A stretch of DNA of 55,101 nucleotides from Gemmatimonadota bacterium (GCA_022561145.1 JADFRS010000001.1:40322-95422), one strand, 5' to 3'. Shown: positions 42,001 to 51,503, counted from the first letter of the stretch. Made by a program: numbers and translations. Notes: generated by a model not told the origin, from the sequence alone.

Positions 42001-45000
42001 CAATGCTCCCCGGATTCCACGTCGTGGAACGTCACCTTCTTCAGATAGCTCACGGCAGGCTGTGTGTTCACGGTGGAATCGAGCACTCGGTAGGTCCGCT
42101 CGTTCTGGATGATCCGGGCGACGCGGGAATTCTCGTCGCGCACGTCACCAAAGACGATCGCTTCAGCCGGGCAACTCTGCTGGCACGCCGGGACGACCTC
42201 ACCGTCACGCATGCCTCGGCCCTCCACGGCGGTCCGGTTCTGGACGGCCCTGATGCGCTGTATGCAGAACGAGCACTTCTCCATGACGCCGCCCTCCCGA
42301 ACCGTGACGTCCGGGTTGAACTGCATGTTCATCGGCTCCGGAATCTGATCCGCGTAGCTGTACCAGTTGAAGACCCGGAGCTTGTACGGGCAGTTGTTGG
42401 CGCAGTAACGAGTGCCCACGCACCGGTTGTACACCTGCACGTTGAGTCCCTCGGCATTGTGATAGGTGGCGTATACCGGGCAGACCGACTCACACGGCGC
42501 GTTACCACAGTGCTGGCAGAGCATCGGCAAGAACCGGATGTCCACCGGACCCGCCTCGTCGGCGTGGACCGTCTCGTAGTAGCGCTCGAGGCGTATCCAG
42601 TGCATCTCGCGGCCCATGATCATCTGATTCTCGCCCACCCACGGCACATTGTTCTCGGCCTGGCAGGCGGTCACGCAAGCGCTACAGCCCGTGCACTTGT
42701 CGAGGTCGATGGCCATGCCCCAGCGAGGGCCCTCGTGCGCATCCACGTACTGACCGTATTCGGCGCCGGGCAAAGGGAAGTCCCCGGGCTGGCCGTCCGT
42801 CTCGACCGGCACGAAGCCGCCGACACCCTGGAGCTCCTTGAGTTGCCCATGCGCGTCGGCCTCGCCCGCTTCCTCATGGCCGAGCTCCGCCAGCGCCACG
42901 GCCGGCGTGATGCCGCGCTCGTGCTGCTCGGTGGCACCGGCAATCGTGGCCAACTTGCGTCGCTCGCCCGTCGCGGTGATCGACACCCGCGTCGCCAAGT
43001 TGACTAGACCGCCCGACGGCTCTTCGGTCTCGGCCGGCAGCAGTGCCATCGCGTTCACGCCGTTGCCGTCCGCGAATCGCCCGGCCCCGGTATGGCCGCC
43101 TCCCATGGCCAGGGCCACCACGTCCTCACGGATGCCCGGATACGTCCAAACCGGAACCTCGACCGAGCCGTGCTCGGAGGCGACCGTGACCATGTCGCCG
43201 TCACGCAGACCCAGGCCCTCGGCGGCACGCGGATTCATCTCGACCCAGGAGTGCCAGGTGATCTTGCTCACCGGATCCGGCAACTCGAGCAACCAGGGCC
43301 GGTTCGCGTTCAGGGCTCCGTCGCCGAACCGGGCAGACGGATGCACCATCAGGTGGAAATCCCCATCCCCGTCGAACGCCGGCACGTCGAACACGAGCGC
43401 GGCGTCCGGCGAGCGCAGGGAAGCAGCGCCTCCCGAGGACACCTCCGTCTCCAGCACGCCGTTCTTGAGGGCGTCGCGCCACGCGGTCTCGAAGTCGCCA
43501 GCGCCACCCAGCAGCCTCTGCCAACTCGTGCGCAGATAGTCGTAGAAGGTTGCCGCGCCGAGATCGTTGCCCATGAGAGTCGCGACGGAAAGCAGCACGT
43601 CCGCGCTCTGCTTGGAGTCGAAGTTGGGCACGGGCTGCATGGCAGGCTGGCTCAGGGCGTGCAGCCCGGGCCGCGGGTTGGAGTCACCCCACGACTCGAG
43701 GAAGTGGCGGTCGGGGAGGATCAGATCGGCCATCTCGGCCGTCTCGTTCATGGAACTGGCGAAGACGACCTTGAACGGCATCGCCTCGAAGGCGGCAGCG
43801 AACCCACTCGCGGCAGGCAGCGAGTGTGCTGGATTGCAGCCGTGCACGAGCACCGCCTGCACCCCTCCGCCCGTCATGGTCCGGATCGCCATCTCCATGT
43901 CACGGTACGGAGTGGAAGCGGAGCCGAGGTCCGCGTTGTTCAGGCTGACGGTCCGGCCGACGTTGCCGGCCACGAAGTTCAAGACGAGTACGGCGAGGTT
44001 CGACGCGGTTGCGTTCCGGTGCTGCCCGCTGAAGCCCGGCCCCAACGCCAGGCTCGGCCCCGCCGCAGCGAACCGTTCCGCCAGCTCGGTGATCTCATCT
44101 GCGGAAAGCCCGGTCGCCTGTGCCACGGTTTGCGGCGTGTATGCCCGCACGATCTCGGCATACGGACCGGCGTCGTTGCCGCTCCCGGAAATCACGTTGG
44201 CCATGGCCAGAGCGACCAGCCCCTCCGAACCCGGCGTGATGGGGAACCAATCGTCGGCGTTCTGGCCTGTGAGGGACAATCTCGGCCCCACCAGGACCAG
44301 GCGCCCCTTCTCGCCGTCCTCGTCCACACTGCTCATGCGGGCGAAGCCCCGGCCGTGCTCTACGGGCGAGAGCCAACCCGTGAGGAAGTCCGCCCCGAAC
44401 GAGACGATGAGGCGCGCAGCTTCCAGATCGTAGGAGGGCACCACGTTGCGCCCGAAAGCAAGCCGCGTGGCCTCCCGAAGCGGTGCCTCGGAGAGTGCAT
44501 CGTACTCGATGCGCCTTCCGCCCGTGGCCGAGACGAACCCGTCGATGAGGTCACCGAACGTGGGGCCGGTGCTGCCGGTGAGGAACAGATAGTCACCGTC
44601 ACCGAGCCGATCCGCCAGCAACTGCTCGGCCTCCTCCCAGGAGATCTGCCGCATGCCGTTCGCATCCCTGAGCATGGGCCCGGCGAAGCGATCGGGGTCG
44701 TAGAGCCCCTGAAGCGAGGAATGCCCTCTCGAACAGAGCGCCCCCGAGGATATGGGATGCCGAGGATTGCCCTCGACCTTTACCACACGCCCCTCTCGGG
44801 TACGCACCCACATGCCACAACCGGCCGGGCATTCGCCGCAGACGGTCGTGTACCAGGTGGCTACGCCAGGCGTGATCTCTTCGGGCGGGACGACATAGGG
44901 GATGAGGCGCTCGACGTTCTCCGTCGAGCATCCGACCACTCCGGCACCGGCGCTACTGACGCCGACCACCTTAAGGAAGTCCCTTCTCTTGATCCCCGAG

Positions 45001-45014
45001 GCACCTTCGCTCAT
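42000..45014 (-). CDS. actB: Alternative complex III, iron-sulfur subunit ActB
   Basis: The 1004-residue periplasmic subunit starts with a Tat-type leader (IKRRDFLKVVG). The first 690 or so residues resemble molybdopterin oxidoreductases but carry no evident cofactor use; a CGECPAGCGM motif with a later SGALCSRGH is retained. The last 300 residues form a ferredoxin part with four cluster sites: CTGCSACVTACQAEN, CQHCGNAPCESVCP, CVGTRYCANNCP and CSFCIQRI with ACQQSCP. In the third, Thr replaces one Cys, as expected for a [3Fe-4S] cluster. ATG 45014 (MSEGASG) starts 19 bases after the actA stop; the longer frame is a read-through. Confidence 0.96.
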   Translation of the reverse strand: MSEGASGIKRRDFLKVVGVSSAGAGVVGCSTENVERLIPYVVPPEEITPGVATWYTTVCGECPAGCGMWVRTREGRVVKVEGNPRHPISSGALCSRGHSSLQGLYDPDRFAGPMLRDANGMRQISWEEAEQLLADRLGDGDYLFLTGSTGPTFGDLIDGFVSATGGRRIEYDALSEAPLREATRLAFGRNVVPSYDLEAARLIVSFGADFLTGWLSPVEHGRGFARMSSVDEDGEKGRLVLVGPRLSLTGQNADDWFPITPGSEGLVALAMANVISGSGNDAGPYAEIVRAYTPQTVAQATGLSADEITELAERFAAAGPSLALGPGFSGQHRNATASNLAVLVLNFVAGNVGRTVSLNNADLGSASTPYRDMEMAIRTMTGGGVQAVLVHGCNPAHSLPAASGFAAAFEAMPFKVVFASSMNETAEMADLILPDRHFLESWGDSNPRPGLHALSQPAMQPVPNFDSKQSADVLLSVATLMGNDLGAATFYDYLRTSWQRLLGGAGDFETAWRDALKNGVLETEVSSGGAASLRSPDAALVFDVPAFDGDGDFHLMVHPSARFGDGALNANRPWLLELPDPVSKITWHSWVEMNPRAAEGLGLRDGDMVTVASEHGSVEVPVWTYPGIREDVVALAMGGGHTGAGRFADGNGVNAMALLPAETEEPSGGLVNLATRVSITATGERRKLATIAGATEQHERGITPAVALAELGHEEAGEADAHGQLKELQGVGGFVPVETDGQPGDFPLPGAEYGQYVDAHEGPRWGMAIDLDKCTGCSACVTACQAENNVPWVGENQMIMGREMHWIRLERYYETVHADEAGPVDIRFLPMLCQHCGNAPCESVCPVYATYHNAEGLNVQVYNRCVGTRYCANNCPYKLRVFNWYSYADQIPEPMNMQFNPDVTVREGGVMEKCSFCIQRIRAVQNRTAVEGRGMRDGEVVPACQQSCPAEAIVFGDVRDENSRVARIIQNERTYRVLDSTVNTQPAVSYLKKVTFHDVESGEH

Positions 45015-45033
45015 TTGGGTCGTCTCGATACGG

Positions 45034-45588
45034 TCAGAAGTGACACACCGCACAGTCGCGCGAAGCTTCCCGCTCCTTATGGCACGACACACACCACCCC
45101 ATGCTCAGGCTCTGGACAGGCTTTTCAATCACCCCAGCTGTCTCGGCGACTTGGCCGTGGCACTCGGTACAGTCCACCTGCGCCGCCACGTGCCTCATGT
45201 GTGGGAACCTCACGTGATCAGACACTTTGTAGACGCGAACCCACGGGATGGGCTCCTGCCGCTCCCAGTAGCCCACCACCTTGGCGATCTCCGCCTGCTG
45301 CTCCTCGGTCGTCCCGCGGATCACCTGGTGGCATCCCCAACACGTTGCTACGGGCGGAATACCGGCGGCCACAGAACGCTCGGCCGAGAAATGGCAGTAT
45401 TGACAGTCGATCCGGTCCTGGCCCGCATGGATGCTGTGCGGAAAGGCAATGGGCTGGATGCTGGTCGGAGCCGCCGTGCCGGCAACGTCCGTCGCCTCGT
45501 CTTGACTACTTCCCCGTACCTGGACGAACGCCACGGTCAGCAGGGCCATGCCCCCGGCGGCAGGAAGTAGAGTCCATCGCTTCTTCAT
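45034..45588 (-). CDS. actA: Alternative complex III, penta-heme cytochrome c ActA
   Basis: The 184-residue exported or membrane-anchored cytochrome has an N-terminal hydrophobic segment (WTLLPAAGGMALLTVAFVQV) and five CxxCH heme sites: CQYCH, CWGCH, CTECH, CVSCH and CAVCH. This is the heme count of ActA. It accepts electrons from the ActB clusters. The gene is first in the run actABCDEF and is preceded by a promoter-like TTGACA-17-TAGCTT. It is divergent from the MoxR operon. Confidence 0.96.
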   Translation of the reverse strand: MKKRWTLLPAAGGMALLTVAFVQVRGSSQDEATDVAGTAAPTSIQPIAFPHSIHAGQDRIDCQYCHFSAERSVAAGIPPVATCWGCHQVIRGTTEEQQAEIAKVVGYWERQEPIPWVRVYKVSDHVRFPHMRHVAAQVDCTECHGQVAETAGVIEKPVQSLSMGWCVSCHKEREASRDCAVCHF

Positions 45589-45641
45589 ATTCTATGGAGA
45601 GGAGGTTTCTCGGCGATTCAACCCAGCGTGCAAGCGGCCGG

Positions 45642-45670
45642 AAGCTATGTGGGGCCCCCTGTCGTGTCAA
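45642..45670 (-). promoter_or_regulatory. Putative sigma70-type promoter for the act operon
   Basis: TTGACA (45670-45665) and TAGCTT (45647-45642) are 17 bases apart on the minus strand, about 54 bases before actA. No strong ribosome-binding site is seen before the actA ATG. Confidence 0.5.
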
Positions 45671-45766
45671 CGCTGCCACGGGCCTCCGCGAGAACCTTTT
45701 TTCGGCGGCGGGTGTTTAACTTTTTCCGTTTCAACCGTGGGAAAAAAGCGGAGGGAGAAGGCAACT

Positions 45767-46741
45767 TTGGCCGACACGGCAGCCCTGCAGGAAACACGTC
45801 CGAGCGTCGATCTCCTCAACCGGCTGATCGCTGAGGTCGAGGTCGTCTTCCACGGCAAGAACGAGGTCATCCGGTTCGCTGTAGCAGCGCTCCTCGCCAG
45901 GGGTCACATCCTCTTCGAGGACGTTCCGGGAGTAGGTAAGACGACGCTGGCGCATGCGCTCGCCACCGCGCTCGGGCTGTCCTTCAAGAGAATTCAGTTC
46001 ACGAGCGACCTCTTGCCTTCCGATGTCCTGGGCGTGTCGATCTACAACCCACGGACCTCCGAGTTCGAGACGAGGCCGGGGCCGATCTTCACGAACTTGG
46101 TTCTGGCCGACGAAATCAACCGCGCTCCGCCCAGAACCCAGAGCGGGCTCTTGCAGGCCATGCAGGAGGGCCAGGTCAGCATCGACGACAAGACGCACGA
46201 CCTGCCGATGCCCTTCATGGTGATGGCGACCCAAAATCCACTCGAGCATCACGGCACGTACCCCCTTCCCGAGAGCCAGGTAGACCGGTTCCTGATGAGG
46301 CTGGCGATCGGGTATCCGGACGCGGAGGCCGAGCGGCGCATTCTGCTCGAGTCCACCCAAGAGGCGACGTGGGACGAAAGGATCCAGGCTGTGCTCACGC
46401 CACCCCAGGTCTTGGCCCTTCAGCAGGAGGTGCAGGAGATCGAGGCCGAACGTTCTCTGGTGGACTACTTGATGGAGATCGTCCATCGAACCCGTACGGA
46501 GCCCCGCTTGCGCATGGGGGTCAGCCCTAGGGGCGCGATTGCTCTGTTCCGTGCGGCGCGCGCCCTGGCACTGCTCGACGGCCGGTCATTTCTGGTGCCC
46601 AGCGACATCCATAGGCTGGTCGTGCCTTGTCTGGCGCACCGGGTGCTGCCGGTCGGCACCACCGCGGCCACGCATGAGGCGCACGAGGAGTCCGCAGCCA
46701 TTCTAGAGGACATCCTGGAAAGCCTCGCAGTACCGGTGTGA
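45767..46741 (+). CDS. MoxR-family AAA+ ATPase
   Basis: The 324-residue ATPase acts as a chaperone or maturation factor for a partner protein. Walker A is FEDVPGVGKTTLAHAL and Walker B is LVLADEINRAPPRTQSGLLQAMQEGQVS. The sensor-like ATQNPLEHHGTYPLPESQVDRF is typical of the MoxR APE2220 and proper groups. TTG 45767 follows GGAGAAGGCAAC at the best distance; GTG 45737 is the alternative. It overlaps the DUF58 gene by GTGA. The trio with DUF58 and transglutaminase genes is a well-known but poorly understood operon. Confidence 0.93.
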   Translation: MADTAALQETRPSVDLLNRLIAEVEVVFHGKNEVIRFAVAALLARGHILFEDVPGVGKTTLAHALATALGLSFKRIQFTSDLLPSDVLGVSIYNPRTSEFETRPGPIFTNLVLADEINRAPPRTQSGLLQAMQEGQVSIDDKTHDLPMPFMVMATQNPLEHHGTYPLPESQVDRFLMRLAIGYPDAEAERRILLESTQEATWDERIQAVLTPPQVLALQQEVQEIEAERSLVDYLMEIVHRTRTEPRLRMGVSPRGAIALFRAARALALLDGRSFLVPSDIHRLVVPCLAHRVLPVGTTAATHEAHEESAAILEDILESLAVPV

Positions 46742-47853
46742 GCGTCTCGGGCCTCATCAGAAAGGCTCGCGAAACCTGGCGCCGTCTTCGAGCCTGGCGC
46801 CGGATCAGCTTTACCACGGGGGGGACTCTCTTTTGCGTCGGGGCCGTAGCTGTGGGAGCCGCCGCCGCAACGACGGGAAACAACCTCCTCTATTTGTTGC
46901 TGGGCTCCATGCTCGGGCTGATCGCGCTTAGCGGTTGGCTGTCGGAGCGCACCCTGCGCGCGCTGGTGATCGAGCGCAGGCTGCCGAGGGCGGTGACGGT
47001 GGGCAAGCCTGTTCGCATTGGGTATCACGTCCACAACCACAAGCGACGGTTTCCCACCCTCACCGTACATCTGTTCGAGCCCGGTCTGAGCGAGGGTGCG
47101 TTCATCGCGCGGCTGGATGCAGGCGAGTCCACCACGGTCCGCTCCGAGAACGTCTTCGTCCGTCGAGGCGTCCACCACCTCGAGGTCCTCACCCTGTCGA
47201 CGACGTTTCCATTCGGCTTGTTCAAGAAGGAGCGCGACGTTCCGCTGGCGGGTGAGTTGGTTATCTGGCCGAGGACGAACCAGCCGGTACACATCCCGTC
47301 TCCCCCGGGTGGCCGGCGCCAGCCCCAGGTCGAGACGGCCATGGCGAGCGCGGCCGGCACTCGGGGTGAGTACCGTGGCTTGCACGAGTACAGGGTGGGG
47401 GACGACCCGCGCGACATTCACTGGCGCTTGAGCGCCCACAGGGGTGAGCCGATCGTGCGGGAGTATGAGCAGGACGCCGCGGAGGCACTCTGGATCTGCC
47501 TCGAAACCCGTGGAACGCCGGGCGACCGCGCCGAAGCAGCCGTGGAGACGGCGGCTTCCCTGGCCAGTAAGGCCTACCATACGGGCAAGCGATTCGGCCT
47601 GTCGACCCCAAACGGGATCGTCGACGCCGGCGCCGGGGTAGGCCAGCTGGAGCGGGTGTTGGACGCTTTGGCCAGGGTGGACTTCTCCCCCGACGAACGC
47701 CGCGTGCAGGCACCGGACGACCCGGCTCGCTGCGTGCTGATATCGCTCACAGGCGGCACACGCGACGGCTTCATAGAGTGTCTCGGACCGGGCCCCTGGT
47801 CCGAACCTCCGGGCGGACTCGGGCAATTCCCCGATGTGGAGCCGCGCTCATGA
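46738..47853 (+). CDS. DUF58 domain-containing membrane protein
   Basis: The 371-residue protein has two N-terminal spans (about residues 25-65), an extended beta-rich region, and the DUF58 signature YRVGDDPRDIHWRLSAHRGEP near residue 225. A von Willebrand-like alpha/beta fold is expected after it. DUF58 proteins associate with MoxR ATPases and transglutaminases and often affect envelope or stress functions. GTG 46738 overlaps moxR and the end overlaps the transglutaminase gene by ATGA, so the three are translationally coupled. Confidence 0.9.
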   Translation: MSVSGLIRKARETWRRLRAWRRISFTTGGTLFCVGAVAVGAAAATTGNNLLYLLLGSMLGLIALSGWLSERTLRALVIERRLPRAVTVGKPVRIGYHVHNHKRRFPTLTVHLFEPGLSEGAFIARLDAGESTTVRSENVFVRRGVHHLEVLTLSTTFPFGLFKKERDVPLAGELVIWPRTNQPVHIPSPPGGRRQPQVETAMASAAGTRGEYRGLHEYRVGDDPRDIHWRLSAHRGEPIVREYEQDAAEALWICLETRGTPGDRAEAAVETAASLASKAYHTGKRFGLSTPNGIVDAGAGVGQLERVLDALARVDFSPDERRVQAPDDPARCVLISLTGGTRDGFIECLGPGPWSEPPGGLGQFPDVEPRS

Positions 47854-49856
47854 GCCTTCAACGCCTGCACAGGCGCATGGCGGTCTCCATGGGGATCACG
47901 GCCCTGGTGGCCTTCGCCGGCGGGGCGGGTTTCGAGCCGGTATCAGCCATTCTGGCGGCGGTCGCGCTCCTGCTCGCCCTGTTTTGGCAGCCTGATCATG
48001 ACCTGTCGCTCAAGCTGGAGCAGGTCTGGCTCCCACTTGCCGTTCTCCTCGTGTTGCGGTCGCTTTGGCACATCTTCATGATCGGCGACGACGTCGTCAT
48101 CCCCGTGGTGGACCTCCTGCTCCTGCTCCTGTGTGCCGAGGCGCTCCGGTCGCTGGATGCCCACAACGACGCCCGCCTGTATGCGCTCTCGTTCGCCCTC
48201 CTCCTGGCGTCCACTGCCTATCGGCCGGGCCTCCTGTTCGCGGTCGCGTTCGTGAGTTACGTGGCCCTGGCCACCGTGACGCTGATGGTCGGCCACGCCC
48301 GTCGCGAGGCGGAAGCCAACGGGGTGATGAACGCGCGCCTGGGCTCCCGCTTCCTGCTCGCCATGACGGGCCTTTCGGTGGTCTGCCTGGTGGGAAGTGC
48401 GGTGGTCTTCCTCACCTTCCCGCGGGTGTCGCAGGCGTGGGTCGGACGTGGAGAAACTCTGACCCGATCGATCGTCGGATTCTCGGACCAGGTCTCTCTC
48501 GGGGAGCACGGGTCACGGATCTTCCCAAACCCCCAAATCGTCCTGCGTGTGGAGTTTCCAGACGGCCCGCCACCCTCCCCACAGAACCTGTACTGGCGAG
48601 GCCGTTCCTACGATCGCTTCGACGGTGTGCGTTGGAGCCGCTCGCCGCGCCTGACGCCGTCTCTGGGGCTCGATCGCTGGTACGAGGGCTGGGGACCCGA
48701 TCGACTCAACTATCGGGTCTACGCCATTCCGCTCGACGTCAAGGTGCTGTTCACGCTCCACCCGGCACTCACCGTCCGTGCTACCGAGCCGCGCATCCAG
48801 CCCCTCTTCGACAACTCGGGCGACCACATCTATTGGGGGTCCGGATCGCCGGTATACGATGTCGTCTCCGTGACGGCGCGCCCCGATCCGGAGCGACTGA
48901 GGTCGGCTCGTCGCGGCTACTCTCCGGCTCGCCGGCACTATACGCAGTTGCCGCGCCTCCCCCAGAGGGTACCCGACCTCGCTCAGCGCCTGACCCAGGA
49001 CCTCACCAACAACTACGATCGGGTCGTGGAAATCGAGCGGTTCCTACAGACCGAGTTCGACTACACCCTCGATCTGCCGCGGTCGGCGCGCGAAGCCACC
49101 CTCGACTACTTCCTCTTCGACCGCAGAGCCGGCCACTGTGAGTACTTCTCCACGGCCATGGTGGTCATGCTCCGCACGTTGGGCATCCATGCTCGGGAGG
49201 TGAACGGCTTCCGGGGCGGCGTCTGGAACAACTTCGGCGAGTTCTTGGCCGTCACCCAAAACGAGGCGCATTCGTGGGTCGAGGTCTGGTTTCCGGAGTT
49301 CGGCTGGGTGCCGTTCGATCCGACGCCGGCATCGAGCGGATCGGGAACGCTCGCAACCTCGTGGCTGTGGCCCGGCAGACTATGGCTCGAGGGGCTCCAG
49401 CACCATTGGAGCAAGTGGATTCTGGACTACAGTCTCCAGGCCCAGTCGAGCCTACTCAGCCGTGCCGCGGATCTGTTCAATGGAGACGGTAGCTCAGGTG
49501 ACGCGACGGCTTCCAGCCGGCCATTCCGCCGCGGGCTATGGTCGCTCGCGCTCGTCTCGACACTCCTGGCCGGCTTCCTTTGGGCCAACCGGGGAGGTCC
49601 GCGCTACTCGCCCGAAACCAAGATGTACCTGAGCCTGCGCGACGACGCCGAGCGGGCCGGACTGAGCGCTGGCCGGGGCGCGACGCCGCAGGCACTGGTC
49701 GAGGAATTTCGGCGACGGCGGCACCCCGGGGCGGGTCCGGCGGGCCGGGTGGTGGACCTCTACCTGAGAGCCAGGTTCGCCGGAAACACTCTGTCCGACG
49801 GGGAGCGCCGCGAGATGGTCGAGGCCCTAGAGGCCGCGAGGAAGTTCCTGCGCTGA
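47850..49856 (+). CDS. Transglutaminase-like membrane protein (DUF3488/DUF4129 type)
   Basis: The 668-residue protein starts with about six membrane spans (residues 15-200) of the DUF3488 type. A periplasmic segment follows, with a transglutaminase-like core whose triad is Cys430 (RAGHCEYFSTAM), His474 (NEAHSWVEV) and Asp490 (PFDPTPA). Another span near residue 555 precedes a C-terminal DUF4129-like part. A crosslinking or protease activity toward a peptide or cell-wall substrate is expected; the real substrate is unknown. ATG 47850 gives the ATGA overlap with the DUF58 gene. It ends the operon. Confidence 0.93.
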   Translation: MSLQRLHRRMAVSMGITALVAFAGGAGFEPVSAILAAVALLLALFWQPDHDLSLKLEQVWLPLAVLLVLRSLWHIFMIGDDVVIPVVDLLLLLLCAEALRSLDAHNDARLYALSFALLLASTAYRPGLLFAVAFVSYVALATVTLMVGHARREAEANGVMNARLGSRFLLAMTGLSVVCLVGSAVVFLTFPRVSQAWVGRGETLTRSIVGFSDQVSLGEHGSRIFPNPQIVLRVEFPDGPPPSPQNLYWRGRSYDRFDGVRWSRSPRLTPSLGLDRWYEGWGPDRLNYRVYAIPLDVKVLFTLHPALTVRATEPRIQPLFDNSGDHIYWGSGSPVYDVVSVTARPDPERLRSARRGYSPARRHYTQLPRLPQRVPDLAQRLTQDLTNNYDRVVEIERFLQTEFDYTLDLPRSAREATLDYFLFDRRAGHCEYFSTAMVVMLRTLGIHAREVNGFRGGVWNNFGEFLAVTQNEAHSWVEVWFPEFGWVPFDPTPASSGSGTLATSWLWPGRLWLEGLQHHWSKWILDYSLQAQSSLLSRAADLFNGDGSSGDATASSRPFRRGLWSLALVSTLLAGFLWANRGGPRYSPETKMYLSLRDDAERAGLSAGRGATPQALVEEFRRRRHPGAGPAGRVVDLYLRARFAGNTLSDGERREMVEALEAARKFLR

Positions 49857-49887
49857 ACATCCGGCCTCCCGGCCGATCGCACGAAGC

Positions 49888-49917
49888 TTGGAAATCAGTG
49901 GCGCAGGGTGATACTCT
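49888..49917 (+). promoter_or_regulatory. Putative promoter placed for a leaderless start
   Basis: TTGGAA (49888-49893) and TACTCT (49912-49917) are 18 bases apart. The ATG of the next gene is only six bases after the -10 element, so transcription may begin at the start codon. Confidence 0.45.
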
Positions 49918-49923
49918 AGGGCC

Positions 49924-50229
49924 ATGAGCGTAGCCCCATCCTCCGGAGGAAACATCCCGACATCCCCAGGACAGCACGTGGCCAGCATCAGCCACGAAGG
50001 CCGATTCTGGGATGTCTACTTGGAATTCGCCGACGATCCGCGCCGGGTGGACTCCTTCGGTGGTGTTCTGTGCTTTTCGCCGGCCGACGTGGACAGCGAG
50101 GAGCTCCCTGTGCGCACGACCACGATCTTGATTGAACGCACCTTCGACGAGGTCGTAAGGAAGGCGCATGCCATGGAGGAGCACCAGCTCCAGGGCCTGC
50201 TTCGTTCGGCGCTCCCGGACGAAGACTAG
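49924..50229 (+). CDS. Small hypothetical protein
   Basis: The 101-residue cytosolic protein is not recognised. It has no signal peptide or membrane span. After a Ser/Pro-rich start come beta-rich segments (HEGRFWDVYLEFADDP and LCFSPADVDSEELPVRTTTILIE), and a helix (FDEVVRKAHAMEEHQLQGLLRSALP). No Cys pair or catalytic motif stands out. It is separated from the transglutaminase by 67 bases and converges with the ABC permease gene. Its own promoter-like pair ends six bases before the ATG. Codon use looks like its neighbours. Confidence 0.7.
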   Translation: MSVAPSSGGNIPTSPGQHVASISHEGRFWDVYLEFADDPRRVDSFGGVLCFSPADVDSEELPVRTTTILIERTFDEVVRKAHAMEEHQLQGLLRSALPDED

Positions 50230-50249
50230 AAGCCCTTACCCCCCCGGTC

Positions 50250-51503
50250 TCATCCGGCCTCCTTCACCCATCGCCACAGCTCGGGGAGGGTCGGCCGCTT
50301 GCCCTGCATGAGGATCCCCACCCTGTAGATCCGGCCGGCCACCCACGCGACGCCGCCGATGGTTATCACCATGAACACCATCGACAGTCCCACCTGCCAG
50401 AGCGGGGCGCCACCGAGATACCGAGGCAGCATGACAATCGGGCTGAAAAACGGCACCAATGATAGAACCGTCGACAGCGTGGAGTTGGGGTCCTCCATGA
50501 TGCTCGACATGAAGAAGATTGGAATCATGACCAGCAACGTCACTGGAAACTGCGTCTGCTGGGCTTCCTCCTCCGTCGAACACATGGCAGCCACCGCCGC
50601 GTATAGTGACGAGAACAGCAGGTATCCCAGAATGAAGAAGGCCACAAAGATCACCAACGCACCGACAGCCGGCAGGTACTGTAGAAGCTCGCTCGCGTTG
50701 CCGAGTTCGGGCCTGAAGGCGATCAGATAGGGGAGCCCGACCGTCAACAACAGGGTGACCGCAAGGGCCCAAATGCCCACCTGCGTGAGGGCCACCGCAC
50801 CGACGCCGAGAATCTTTCCGAGCATGAGCTCCCACGGACGGACGGACGAAATGATGACCTCGACGACCCGACTGGTCTTCTCCTCGAGCACCGAACGCAT
50901 CACCATCATCCCGTAGATGAGGATGACCATGTAGAGGACCATCGCTCCGGCAAAGCCGACCGCCATTCCGATCTCCCGTGCGCCCTCTTCCGGTGCCTCG
51001 TCGGATACGCTCTCGAAGTCGATTTCACCCCCGGAGAGCAGGTCTTCGACCTGGGCGCCGGAGTCCGTCGCGCTGAGGCGCACTTGGAGAGCGGAGCGGA
51101 CCACGGCCTGCTGCATGCGAATCCTTGTCAGCGTTCTAGGGGCGTGGTCTCCGTGGAACGTGGCCTTGCCACTGGTCAGCGTCTCGGCGTCCAAGACCAG
51201 ATAGCCGGAGATAGTCCGCTCACGGGCACGCTCCGCGACCTCTTCGAGCGCCTCCGGAGTGGTCGCAACTCGTTCCGGCTCGAAGCTCGAGGGGAGCCGT
51301 CCGGCCACGAGATCGTAGAGCACGCCCGAATGATCGATGATGGGAAGCACACGATCACGGTTGGATCGCCTCGCCTCAGACATGGCCGAAAGCGCAATGA
51401 CACCGAGGATCGCCGCCGGCAACGCCAGCGTTCCGACGATGAACCACCGGTTACGGACGCGGTAGATGTACTCGCGCCGAATGACCACGAATACGTTTCT
51501 CAT
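50250..51503 (-). CDS. ABC-2 type transporter permease (NatB-like)
   Basis: The 417-residue permease has one N-terminal span (FIVGTLALPAAILGVIALSAM), a large extracytoplasmic domain from about residues 50 to 200, and about five spans in the C-terminal half. The extracytoplasmic region and the family segment EEKTSRVVEVIISSVRPWELMLGKILGVG identify the NatB/ABC-2 group, whose members export sodium or peptides in other organisms. ATG 51503 overlaps the ATPase stop by ATGA; the longer frame is a shadow of the ATPase gene. Confidence 0.92.
   Translation of the reverse strand: MRNVFVVIRREYIYRVRNRWFIVGTLALPAAILGVIALSAMSEARRSNRDRVLPIIDHSGVLYDLVAGRLPSSFEPERVATTPEALEEVAERARERTISGYLVLDAETLTSGKATFHGDHAPRTLTRIRMQQAVVRSALQVRLSATDSGAQVEDLLSGGEIDFESVSDEAPEEGAREIGMAVGFAGAMVLYMVILIYGMMVMRSVLEEKTSRVVEVIISSVRPWELMLGKILGVGAVALTQVGIWALAVTLLLTVGLPYLIAFRPELGNASELLQYLPAVGALVIFVAFFILGYLLFSSLYAAVAAMCSTEEEAQQTQFPVTLLVMIPIFFMSSIMEDPNSTLSTVLSLVPFFSPIVMLPRYLGGAPLWQVGLSMVFMVITIGGVAWVAGRIYRVGILMQGKRPTLPELWRWVKEAG

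Noticed and set aside
42000-45014. ActB as an active molybdenum oxidoreductase.
   Set aside because: The gene lies in a complete act operon and has the split molybdopterin-like plus ferredoxin plan of ActB; the first part is known not to bind the cofactor in that complex.
43092-45719. An 875-residue open frame on the plus strand opposite actB.
   Set aside because: It is the mirror of a clearly real gene in GC-rich DNA, lacks any recognisable motif, and is rich in Arg, Gly, His and Val as such shadow frames are.
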